Shown in pieces: positions 1 through 6,443 of a stretch of DNA of 7,307 nucleotides (within the stretch, counting starts at the first letter, position 1; every line of letters begins with the position of its first letter). Source of the DNA: Flammeovirgaceae bacterium UBA4659 (GTDB lineage Bacteria; Bacteroidota; Bacteroidia; Cytophagales; Cyclobacteriaceae). Below the pieces are notes generated by a model, which saw nothing but the letters and a program-made list of their open reading frames with translations, was not told where the DNA came from and did not search any database. A program made the position numbers and the translations under genes. The DNA is taken from positions 20,704 to 28,010 of the forward strand of contig DHLV01000074.1 in the NCBI GenBank assembly GCA_002405445.1. Direction: 5' to 3'.

Positions 1-1466
1 ACGCACAGAAATCAACACAACTGAACCTGGACAAGATTGCAGAAAAATATGCGGTTGCGTCATTCCCGGAGTTTTACGAATTGCACAGTTTACCAAATGA
101 TGCACACTTTCCCGCTGACATCGAAAAGAATGTGAGCTGGTGCGAGAATGCGTTTGCGAAACGTGGTTTTACCACCAAGCGGTTGAGCACGCAAACTGTT
201 CCATTGTTATTGGCAGAACGAAAAGTAAAAAATGCAAAAAAGACGGTTTTGATCTATTTGCAAATCGATGGGCAACCAGTTGACCCAAGCAAATGGGAAC
301 AAGAAAGCCCTTGGAAGCCTACTTTAAAAGAGAAAAATGCAGAGGGGAAATGGGCATCTATTCCATTCGAAAAACTACAGACGGAATTGAACAGAGATTG
401 GCGAATTTTTGTTCGATCAGCATCAGATGCCAAAGGGCCCGCCATGGCCTTTATCGCATCACTTGATGCACTTGCTGAAATAAAACGTGAACCCAATTTC
501 AACATCAAGGTAATTATGGACTTTGAGGAGGAATTAGGGTCTCCTCACCTGCCCGATGCTGTTAACACGTACAAAACAGAACTCGCGGCAGACATGCTTA
601 TCATCTTTGATGGACCTCGCCATGTAAGTAACGAGCCTACACTTTCGTTTGGTGCGCGCGGCATTTGCGAAATTACGTTAACTACATTTGGACCACGAAC
701 ACCCGTGCACAGCGGGAACTATGGAAATTATACTCCTAACCCAGCCATGCGACTTGCGCAGCTCTTGGCCTCCATGAAAAATGCGGATGGGCAAGTGATC
801 ATACCTGGCTTTTACGATGGCGTGATACTATCAGAAGCTGAAAAGAAAACCCTTCAACAGGTTCCAGATAACGAGAACGAAGTTAAACGATTTTTAGGCA
901 TTGCACAGCCTGATAAAATCGGAGGCAACTTTCAAGAGTCTTTGCAATACCCAACATTGAATATACGTGGATTGGATGCGTTGTATGTGGGTGATGAAGC
1001 ACGCACGCTAATTCCAGCAAAGGCAATAGCGGAAATTGACATAAGGTTGGTGCCCAGCAGCGACCCGAAACGGCTAATTGAACTCGTGCGCAAGCACGTA
1101 GAAGGGCAGGGGTATTTTGTGATTGACCGTGAACCCACAGAGAAAGAGCGCGCGGAGCATCCGCGCATTGCATCCTTTACCTCAAGCATTTCTTATTTGG
1201 CTTTTCAAACACCTCTCGATTCGGAGTGTGGCAAATGGTTAACCAGGGCGATGGTACGGGCGTTTGCAAAGGAGCCGATAAAAATTCGCACAGCGGGTGG
1301 AAGTATTCCAATTTCACCGTTTGTAACAACGCTAGGTATCCCGGCCGTGGCTGTGCCGACCGTAAATGCGGACAACAACCAGCATGCCGAAAACGAAAAC
1401 ATCCGAGTGGGTAACTATGTTGACGGTGTCAAGACTTTTTTAGCCATTATGATAGAAGAATTGTGA
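1..1466 (+). CDS. M20-family metallopeptidase, 5'-truncated by the window edge
   Basis: Zinc-dependent peptidase of the M20 (ArgE/DapE/CPG2/carnosinase) family, probably a di- or small-peptide hydrolase. The frame is open from base 3 with peptidase-like sequence (...EKYAVASFPEFYEL...), so the TTG at 81 is not the true start and the N-terminus lies outside the window. Visible motifs in order: QIDGQPVDPSKW (from 261), where the family has HxD; SDAKGP (D at 426-428, bridging metal ligand); FEEELGSP (catalytic and ligand Glu pair at 528-533); DGP (D at 609-611); PVHSG (H at 708-710, start of the dimerisation domain); and NNQHAEN (H at 1383-1385, last metal ligand). All expected ligands are present except the first His, which is Gln (CAA at 261-263). 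The stop TGA overlaps the GTG start of the next gene, suggesting co-transcription. Family assignment is firm; substrate is unknown. Confidence 0.9.
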   Translation, partial: AQKSTQLNLDKIAEKYAVASFPEFYELHSLPNDAHFPADIEKNVSWCENAFAKRGFTTKRLSTQTVPLLLAERKVKNAKKTVLIYLQIDGQPVDPSKWEQESPWKPTLKEKNAEGKWASIPFEKLQTELNRDWRIFVRSASDAKGPAMAFIASLDALAEIKREPNFNIKVIMDFEEELGSPHLPDAVNTYKTELAADMLIIFDGPRHVSNEPTLSFGARGICEITLTTFGPRTPVHSGNYGNYTPNPAMRLAQLLASMKNADGQVIIPGFYDGVILSEAEKKTLQQVPDNENEVKRFLGIAQPDKIGGNFQESLQYPTLNIRGLDALYVGDEARTLIPAKAIAEIDIRLVPSSDPKRLIELVRKHVEGQGYFVIDREPTEKERAEHPRIASFTSSISYLAFQTPLDSECGKWLTRAMVRAFAKEPIKIRTAGGSIPISPFVTTLGIPAVAVPTVNADNNQHAENENIRVGNYVDGVKTFLAIMIEEL

Positions 1467-2332
1467 AAACACTGATTATCGCTGCTTTTTTGGTATTTGA
1501 AAGCCACATATGGCTGTGCAGTCAGAGCATGAAGGAAAAATTGCAGGGCGAATGGTTGTGTCACAAAATTGAAACGCGGGATGGGGTTGATGTGGGACTT
1601 AGCGACTATCTGCGTTATCGTTTCAGGGGTAGTAATTTGTTCATCTCAAACAATCCTATCGACCGAGGTGGGTTTCAGCCTATTAAATACACAAAAAAGG
1701 GGTTTGACTTTTTGCATGGAGCATTTACAATTCAAAGTTTCGAAGTTCAAGTGCATGGAAAAGATTCTTTGGAAATTACGACTACTACTGACTCTGGCTT
1801 AATTTTACACTACAGCTTTATCAATCAATTTCATTTCAAGGAAAATGGAGAACAAAATCCGACAAGAAGGATTTATAGGTTTAAAGTAGTGATTTTCGAC
1901 AAAGCTTCCGTTTTTGATAAGCTAAAGCAGATCCCGTCATACAAGTCGAACTTGACGAACGATATTTTGCCCTCTACAAAAAAGACACTCAACAGCTTTT
2001 TAGCGCCACCCTGGTTCAAACGGCACGAAGGAGAAAGCTTTGGCACTTATTTTAATTCCGAGTTTAGCTTAAAGTCTGCCTACAATGTAGATAGTGTTGA
2101 TAATTCCGTGGTGATTGACTTCAATGTAACGCAAAATGGCTTATCTGACTTACGAATAGTAAACCGAGTAAATTATGAAGTTAGCAGTCAGATTTTCTTC
2201 CTACTTGAAAAAAGCAAAAAACTATGGAAACTGCCCAAGGAAAGAGAACTCCCTCCTACTGTTCCACTTCGGTTGGAGTTTGAAATCATAGCAGGCGAAA
2301 AGAACATTAATGCAGTTAGCCCAAAGCATTGA
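1463..2332 (+). CDS. Exported hypothetical protein with a TonB C-terminal-like domain
   Basis: 289-residue protein of unknown function. The GTG start overlaps the preceding TGA (GTGA) and gives a plausible Sec signal: MKTLIIAAFLVF, then SHIWLCSQS. The next in-frame Met (residue 23) would remove it. The Cys at 19 lacks a good lipobox, so a lipoprotein is unlikely. Residues 24-125 look beta-rich and begin with LQGEW, like the G-x-W start of lipocalin-like domains; this is a weak resemblance. Residues about 209-276 follow the TonB C-terminal pattern: VVIDFNVTQNGLSDLRIV, a helix-like stretch, a Trp (W255) followed by KLPKE, then PLRLEFEI. No transmembrane anchor or Pro-rich linker typical of true TonB is seen, so it is probably a periplasmic protein reusing the fold. 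The 3' end overlaps the convergent Nudix gene by 17 bp. Confidence 0.75.
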   Translation: MKTLIIAAFLVFESHIWLCSQSMKEKLQGEWLCHKIETRDGVDVGLSDYLRYRFRGSNLFISNNPIDRGGFQPIKYTKKGFDFLHGAFTIQSFEVQVHGKDSLEITTTTDSGLILHYSFINQFHFKENGEQNPTRRIYRFKVVIFDKASVFDKLKQIPSYKSNLTNDILPSTKKTLNSFLAPPWFKRHEGESFGTYFNSEFSLKSAYNVDSVDNSVVIDFNVTQNGLSDLRIVNRVNYEVSSQIFFLLEKSKKLWKLPKERELPPTVPLRLEFEIIAGEKNINAVSPKH

Positions 2333-2948
2333 CGATAGTTCTCAACTCATTCAACATCATTGCCGTTGCTCCCCAAACCACTTCGCCATCGATCAAAAAG
2401 TGCGGTGCCAACATGGGGTACATTTTAGCGGCAACGATCTCTTTGGTTTGAATAGCCTCTGGTCTTAGTAAATCAAGCAGATTGCATTCAAGAATTCGCT
2501 CTACTTCAGTCTCCTGCGGCACAAACAGGGGCTTTGCCTCAGAATACGCGATTACAGGAGTAACCATGAAGTTGCTAGGGATTACAAAAAAATTACTCAA
2601 TGTGCCAACAACTTTCATCTCAATAGATTTCACACCAATCTCTTCTTCACCTTCGCGTAGTGCAGTCTGAATGGCATTCTCACCTTGCTCTGACTTCCCT
2701 CCCGGCAAACTCACCTGTCCGCCATGCGCACCCAAGTAATCTGGTCGTTTGGTAAGCGGGAACTTGATACTACCGTCATCTGGATAAAGTAAAATCAAAA
2801 CACTGCCTGGCTTGGGTGGAAGTTTGTGATCGAACTTAGGTTTGATTAAACCCGTTGGCGTGGCGCGCAAAGGCTCGTGCGCAGCAGCACCCGGCAGCGG
2901 TTGCCGCAGGCGTTCAGTCAGGCACTCAATGAGTCGATCAAAATTCAT
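2316..2948 (-). CDS. Nudix hydrolase, CoA diphosphatase (NudL/UPF0035) type
   Basis: 210-residue cytoplasmic Nudix hydrolase, likely cleaving CoA and derivatives to phosphopantetheine plus 3',5'-ADP. The Nudix box matches the consensus GX5EX7REUXEEXGU exactly: G84, E90, R98-E99, E102-E103, G105, V106. E102 and E103 are the expected metal ligands. Just before it, PLTKRPDYLGAHGGQVSLPGG (residues 64-84) matches the extra motif of the CoA-pyrophosphatase subgroup (L-T-K-R...GQVSFPGG, here Leu for Phe). The C-terminal VVWGATAMML is also typical of that subgroup. Length fits the family. Its ATG follows the TGA of the TPR gene by one base (TGA-G-ATG), so translation is probably coupled. Family is certain and CoA specificity is probable by motif. 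No link to the TPR protein's function is evident. Confidence 0.92.
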   Translation of the reverse strand: MNFDRLIECLTERLRQPLPGAAAHEPLRATPTGLIKPKFDHKLPPKPGSVLILLYPDDGSIKFPLTKRPDYLGAHGGQVSLPGGKSEQGENAIQTALREGEEEIGVKSIEMKVVGTLSNFFVIPSNFMVTPVIAYSEAKPLFVPQETEVERILECNLLDLLRPEAIQTKEIVAAKMYPMLAPHFLIDGEVVWGATAMMLNELRTIVNALG

Positions 2949-2949
2949 C

Positions 2950-3987
2950 TCAACGGCATGCCTTTATTAAATCAGCGGTCATCATGTTGTCGCCTCGCTG
3001 TTCCGACTTTCTAAACGCCAGGCAAGCCTCGCCTTTTTTTCCATTCTTCATCAGGGCCGTGCCCAGGAAAAAGTATATTCTGTCGATGAAGTCATCAGCC
3101 TTTTCAGCTTGCCTCAGCAAACGCTCAGCAGACTCACTATCCTGTTTCATCAAATACAAGATTCCCTTGTTGCGATACGCCCATCCATTGTAGGGATCAC
3201 GGCTGATGCTCTCGTTGATATCGGCCTCTGCTCTTGCCAAATCGTTCAGTTGTAGAAAGATGTAGCCACGGTTGTTGATGAAGTAGGGTTGGTGCGGTGC
3301 CAGTTCAAGTGCCCTCTCTACCATCGCAAGCGCCTCCCGGTTCTTTCCCTGTTCCGCAAAAATCAATGCCAAAGTATTAAAAATATTCGGTTCGCCAGGG
3401 TTTAACTTCATCGCATTTTCCAACTCAGCCTTCGCCAACGAAAACTGCTTTTTGTAAAAGTAAATCGTTGCTCGGTTTACGATTGCTTCAACATTGGCAG
3501 GTTCTAAACCGATCACTTTGTCAAAGGCATTAAGGGCCCGATCAAAGTCGCGCATCTTGGTGTACACCAACCCACTGATAAAATGTGCCAGAGCAGTATC
3601 GGGTTTCAAGATTCTGACCTCATCGAGGTCTTTGAGCGCGTTGAAATACTCCTTCAATTCGTAGGCGGTATTGGCACGGTTGAGCAGCGCGCCTACAAAA
3701 TCAGGTTTGCACTCCAATGCTCTGTTGTAGCTCGCCAGCGCACGTTCCCATTGCTTCTGTTGAAAATGAACGGTACCGAGATTGTTGTGCGCATCGGCAA
3801 AGCACGCATCCAGTTTAATAGCTTCTTCATAGTAGTAAGCGGCCTGCTGATAGTTCAGTTCCTTCGCAGCCAGGTTACCCTTCAACAAAAACTGCTGTAG
3901 CCTTGTCTCCTTCGAATCGCAGCCAAGCAACAGCGTTGCGATTAAAAAGAGATGCATGTTCACTGTATATCGAATTCTTTTCATCAT
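2950..3987 (-). CDS. TPR-repeat lipoprotein
   Basis: 345-residue exported lipoprotein built almost wholly of tetratricopeptide repeats. The N-terminus MMKRIRYTVNMHLFLIATLLLGC has basic residues, a hydrophobic stretch and a lipobox (LLGC), with lipidation expected at C23. Starting at Met1 or Met2 keeps the basic residues, while Met11 would lose them. From about residue 30 to 335 there are roughly nine tandem 34-residue units in constant register (starts near 30, 64, 98, 132, 166, 200, 234, 268, 302). They show TPR signatures such as NNLGTVHFQQKQWERALASY and the closing A-x-x-x-x-P positions. TPR arrays bind other proteins, so a scaffold or chaperone role at the cell envelope is likely; the partner is unknown. 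Asp at +2 after Cys would mean inner-membrane retention in enterobacteria, but sorting rules differ in Bacteroidota. It is the first gene of a two-gene unit with the Nudix gene and diverges from the his leader. Confidence 0.9.
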   Translation of the reverse strand: MMKRIRYTVNMHLFLIATLLLGCDSKETRLQQFLLKGNLAAKELNYQQAAYYYEEAIKLDACFADAHNNLGTVHFQQKQWERALASYNRALECKPDFVGALLNRANTAYELKEYFNALKDLDEVRILKPDTALAHFISGLVYTKMRDFDRALNAFDKVIGLEPANVEAIVNRATIYFYKKQFSLAKAELENAMKLNPGEPNIFNTLALIFAEQGKNREALAMVERALELAPHQPYFINNRGYIFLQLNDLARAEADINESISRDPYNGWAYRNKGILYLMKQDSESAERLLRQAEKADDFIDRIYFFLGTALMKNGKKGEACLAFRKSEQRGDNMMTADLIKACR

Positions 3988-4034
3988 TTCCTACCGGTCA
4001 TCAGTCTTAGTGCTCTTACTTCACTCGCCAAACA

Positions 4035-4042
4035 CAAAAGTA
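4035..4042 (-). promoter_or_regulatory. Candidate -7 box for the TPR lipoprotein gene
   Basis: On the minus strand this reads TACTTTTG, a perfect match to the Bacteroidota -7 consensus TAnnTTTG. It lies 47 bases before the ATG at 3987, which would give a 5' UTR of about 40 nt. No clear TTTG -33 element is found at the usual 19-21 base spacing, so this is a half-supported promoter. Confidence 0.4.
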
Positions 4043-4071
4043 ACCCGTATCAACAAATTCCGTTCATTCCA

Positions 4072-4103
4072 TTTGCTGGATTAGATAACTTTCATTTCCT
4101 TTG
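4072..4103 (+). promoter_or_regulatory. Candidate his operon promoter
   Basis: TTTG at 4072-4075, a 20-base spacer, then TTCCTTTG at 4096-4103 matches the Bacteroidota layout TTTG-N19-21-TAnnTTTG with one mismatch (T for A). It would start transcription only a few bases before the leader ATG at 4114, giving an almost leaderless RNA, which is awkward. Alternative -7 boxes are TAACTTTC (4086-4093) and TCCATTTG (4068-4075). These would keep the GAGG at 4103-4106 in the transcript but lack a clear -33 partner. The exact site is uncertain; a promoter somewhere in 4040-4105 is likely. Confidence 0.35.
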
Positions 4104-4106
4104 AGG
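4103..4106 (+). promoter_or_regulatory. Shine-Dalgarno-like GAGG before the his leader ORF
   Basis: GAGG ends seven bases before the ATG at 4114, a classical ribosome-binding spacing. The hisG, hisD and hisC starts are preceded by A-rich sequence without such a motif, as is usual in Bacteroidota. The site supports translation of the leader, provided transcription starts upstream of 4103. Four bases can occur by chance. Confidence 0.4.
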
Positions 4107-4113
4107 CACAATT

Positions 4114-4182
4114 ATGAATAACACTCAAAACATCCACGGCCACCATCATCACTTTGGAATGCTTGGCGGCTTTTTGTTTTGA
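4114..4182 (+). CDS. hisL: Histidine operon leader peptide (22 aa)
   Basis: Short ORF from ATG 4114 to TGA 4180-4182, 22 residues. It begins MNNTQNI, then HGHHHH (residues 8-13, codons 4135-4152), then ends FGMLGGFLF. Five of six consecutive codons are for histidine, a strong departure from chance, and the ORF lies directly upstream of a terminator and hisG. This is the hallmark of a leader peptide that senses charged tRNA-His by ribosome stalling, as in the enterobacterial his operon. The peptide itself probably has no other function. A GAGG sits seven bases before the ATG. The codons after the His run (4161-4173) also supply RNA that can pair with the terminator's 5' arm. Confidence 0.88.
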   Translation: MNNTQNIHGHHHHFGMLGGFLF

Positions 4183-4235
4183 CAATCACCAATACACATC
4201 AATAAAGGCTTGCCAACACTTGGTAAGCCTTTTTT
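4139..4235 (+). promoter_or_regulatory. his attenuator: alternative RNA pairing region
   Basis: Hand-found pairings fit a classical attenuator. A pause-type hairpin can form between GCCACC (4139-4144, within the His codons) and GGCGGC (4165-4170), with one A/C mismatch. An antiterminator can form when TTGGC (4163-4167) pairs with GCCAA (4212-4216) and CTTT (4170-4173) pairs with AAAG (4204-4207), leaving an internal loop. The terminator uses 4204-4216 with 4220-4232. A ribosome reaching the stop at 4180 would cover 4163-4173 and leave the terminator free. A ribosome stalled at the His codons blocks the first hairpin and allows the antiterminator. The terminator is strong; the antiterminator is modest and inferred. 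Confidence 0.65.
4204..4235 (+). terminator. Intrinsic terminator (attenuator) upstream of hisG
   Basis: AAAGGCTTGCCAA (4204-4216) pairs with TTGGTAAGCCTTT (4220-4232) as a 13-bp stem with one G-U pair and a CAC loop. The 3' arm runs into six T (4230-4235). It lies 22 bases before the hisG start and after the leader stop, and no full-length gene ends here. It therefore acts as a conditional stop for transcription into the operon and not as an end-of-gene terminator. Confidence 0.9.
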
Positions 4236-4257
4236 GCTTTAAACGAATAGCTAAAAA

Positions 4258-5115
4258 ATGAATACACTCAGAATTGCCATCCAGAAGTCGGGCCGGCTGC
4301 AAGAAGACAGCCTCAAGCTCCTCAAAGAAAGCGGGCTCAGCTTCAGCAATGGACGCGACCAGTTAAAAACGCAAGTGCGCAATTTCCCGGCTGAAATACT
4401 CTTTTTGCGCGATGATGACATCCCTCAATACATTGAAGACAATGTGGCGGATGCGGGCATTGTAGGTGAAAACGTTTTTATTGAAAAGCAGAGGAAAAAT
4501 GATCTGGTGAAGCGGTTGGATTTCGCGAAATGCCGGTTGTCTATCGCCATTCCACGTGCAGAGAAATATACAGGCGTAGGGTATCTTGAAGGCAAGAATA
4601 TTGCCACCTCCTACCCTGTTATCGTCAGAAATTTCCTGGCAAAACATGGTGTAAAGGCGGGCATCCACGAGATTAGCGGATCGGTAGAAATCGCACCCGG
4701 CATCGGGCTGGCCGATGCCATTTGTGACATTGTAAGTACAGGCAGCACGCTGATGAGCAACGGGCTAAAAGAAGTTGAAACCGTGATTCAAAGCGAGGCT
4801 GTGTTGCTGGCTGCACCGGATTTGCCACGCGAGAAGAAAAACATCCTGGAGAAACTCATCTTCCGGTTTGAGGCTGTTCAATCCGCAAAAAACAATAAAT
4901 ACATCTTGCTCAACTGCCCAAACGAAGCCATTCAAAAAATTACCGATGTGATACCCGGAATGAAAAGCCCAACGATCATGCCCCTAAAAAGACCTGGTTG
5001 GTCTTCTTTGCATAGCGTTGTAAATGAAAATGACTTTTGGGAAAAGATTGACTTGCTGAAATCGTTCGGAGCTGAAGGCATTTTGGTCATTCCGATTGAA
5101 AAAATGATTGCCTGA
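4258..5115 (+). CDS. hisG: ATP phosphoribosyltransferase HisG, long form
   Basis: First and committed step of histidine synthesis: ATP + PRPP to phosphoribosyl-ATP + PPi, in the cytoplasm. The N-terminus MNTLRIAIQKSGRLQEDS is typical of HisG. The PROSITE-type signature runs from E144 (EIAPGIGLADAICDIVSTGSTL), and DIVSTGSTL at 157-165 forms the PRPP-binding loop. At 285 residues it is the long form: residues about 205-285 (ending AEGILVIPIEKMIA) make the C-terminal regulatory domain that binds histidine for feedback inhibition. It therefore should work as a homohexamer without HisZ. The ATG at 4258 is preceded by GCTAAAAA with no Shine-Dalgarno. It is the first structural gene after the attenuator, 31 bp before hisD. 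Control is thus expected at both transcription (attenuation) and enzyme level. Confidence 0.97.
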   Translation: MNTLRIAIQKSGRLQEDSLKLLKESGLSFSNGRDQLKTQVRNFPAEILFLRDDDIPQYIEDNVADAGIVGENVFIEKQRKNDLVKRLDFAKCRLSIAIPRAEKYTGVGYLEGKNIATSYPVIVRNFLAKHGVKAGIHEISGSVEIAPGIGLADAICDIVSTGSTLMSNGLKEVETVIQSEAVLLAAPDLPREKKNILEKLIFRFEAVQSAKNNKYILLNCPNEAIQKITDVIPGMKSPTIMPLKRPGWSSLHSVVNENDFWEKIDLLKSFGAEGILVIPIEKMIA

Positions 5116-5146
5116 TGATTGTATATCATAAAAGAATTGATAACGT

Positions 5147-6418
5147 ATGAAGATATTGATTGAACCCGGCCGCGCCCAGTGGGCTGCACTCTGCCAAAGG
5201 CCCCAATTGGAAACTGATTTTTTAGACAGTTCGGTCCGCAACATACTCACACGCGTGAAGCAATCGGGCGATGATGCCCTGCGCGAGCTCAGTTTTCGGT
5301 TCGATAAAGTGAAGTTAACAGACCTTTTTGTGTCAGAAGCCGAAATGAAGGAGGCCGGCCAATTGATTGACAACGGGTTGAAGAGAGCTATTGAGCAAGC
5401 CGCACAAAACATCAGAACATTTCATGCCGCACAAAAAAAGGACGTAGTGAAGATTGAAACGATGCCGGGTGTAGTGTGCTGGCGCAAAGGTGTAGCCATC
5501 CAAAAGGTAGGTTTTTATATACCGGGTGGTTCTGCTCCTTTATTCTCCACCGTGCTGATGCTTGCCATTCCGGCTGCACTGGCTGGGTGCGAAGAAATAG
5601 TACTTTGTACACCGCCCGATAGACAAGGCAAAATAAATCCAGCAATTCTTTTTACAGCACATATCACGGGAGTGAAAAAAATTTTTAAGGTAGGCGGTGC
5701 TCAAGCTATTGCCGCAATGGCTTACGGCACAGAATCCATACCTCAAGTAAGCAAAATTTTCGGGCCCGGTAATCAATACGTAACCAAAGCCAAGCAACTT
5801 GTCAACACCGATGGCCTGGCCATTGATATGCCTGCGGGCCCCTCGGAGGTATTGGTGCTTGCCGACAGCGATGCAAATCCGGTGCATGTTGCGGCAGACT
5901 TGCTGTCGCAGGCTGAGCACGGTGGGGATAGCCAGGTTGTATTGGTGGCTTCAGGGCAAAAGTTGGTGAATGAAGTCATAGCCCAAATCGATCTACAACT
6001 TGATCACTTGCCCAGAAAAGCCATTGCCACGGAGGCCCTGCGCAACAGCCTGGCGATTGTCTTCGCTTCGCCTTCATCACAAGTTGAATTTATCAACGAA
6101 TACGCACCGGAGCATTTGATTATCAACACTTCAGACTGCGACCTGATTGCTGACCGGATCATTAATGCGGGATCTATCTTTCTTGGTATGTACTCACCCG
6201 AGTCGGTAGGAGACTATGCCTCTGGCACCAACCACACCTTACCCACTGCCGGCTATGCCAAGGCTTATGGCGGTGTGTCGGTCGAGAGTTTCATGAAGTA
6301 TATGACAGTTCAAAAATTATCAAAAGAAGGACTGTTGCAAATTGCCAACACTGTCACCACCATGGCCGAAGCTGAAAAATTACAGGGGCACGCCCGGGCC
6401 GTTACTGTGAGAATATAA
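5147..6418 (+). CDS. hisD: Histidinol dehydrogenase HisD
   Basis: Last two steps of histidine synthesis: L-histidinol is oxidised via histidinal to L-histidine with two NAD+. It is a zinc-dependent homodimer in the cytoplasm. The 423-residue length is normal. Motifs: FYIPGGSAPLFSTVLM (123-138), GPGNQYVTKAK (206-216), PAGPSEVLVLAD (229-240), SQAEHGG (254-260) and APEHL (320-324). Expected zinc ligands are Q255, H258, D356 (VGDYASGTNH) and H415 (LQGHARAV). The catalytic pair is E322-H323. All sit exactly four residues before the E. coli positions Q259, H262, D360, H419 and E326/H327, so the enzyme looks complete and active. The ATG at 5147 fits the family's N-terminus. It lies between hisG and hisC with 31 and 25 bp gaps, indicating one operon. 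Confidence 0.97.
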   Translation: MKILIEPGRAQWAALCQRPQLETDFLDSSVRNILTRVKQSGDDALRELSFRFDKVKLTDLFVSEAEMKEAGQLIDNGLKRAIEQAAQNIRTFHAAQKKDVVKIETMPGVVCWRKGVAIQKVGFYIPGGSAPLFSTVLMLAIPAALAGCEEIVLCTPPDRQGKINPAILFTAHITGVKKIFKVGGAQAIAAMAYGTESIPQVSKIFGPGNQYVTKAKQLVNTDGLAIDMPAGPSEVLVLADSDANPVHVAADLLSQAEHGGDSQVVLVASGQKLVNEVIAQIDLQLDHLPRKAIATEALRNSLAIVFASPSSQVEFINEYAPEHLIINTSDCDLIADRIINAGSIFLGMYSPESVGDYASGTNHTLPTAGYAKAYGGVSVESFMKYMTVQKLSKEGLLQIANTVTTMAEAEKLQGHARAVTVRI

Positions 6419-6443
6419 TTACAAAAAAGTCAATAAAAGACAG

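Noticed and set aside
81..83. TTG at 81 as the start of the M20 peptidase
   Set aside because: The frame is open back to base 3 with peptidase-like sequence and no stop, so the gene is truncated by the window edge and its start is outside.
883..1402. Antisense open frames across the M20 gene (up to 96 codons)
   Set aside because: They lie wholly inside a well-supported gene on the other strand and have no recognisable domains.
3077..3967. Tandem repeat DNA in the TPR gene
   Set aside because: The 34-residue periodicity is at protein level only; the DNA units are diverged and do not form a nucleotide repeat or CRISPR-like array.
4135..4152. The HGHHHH run as a metal-binding mini-protein
   Set aside because: Its position before a terminator and hisG fits a tRNA-His-sensing leader far better; nothing else suggests a metal role.
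5412..5979. Antisense open frames across hisD (up to 126 codons)
   Set aside because: They are shadows of a complete, motif-rich hisD; their composition does not look like a protein family.
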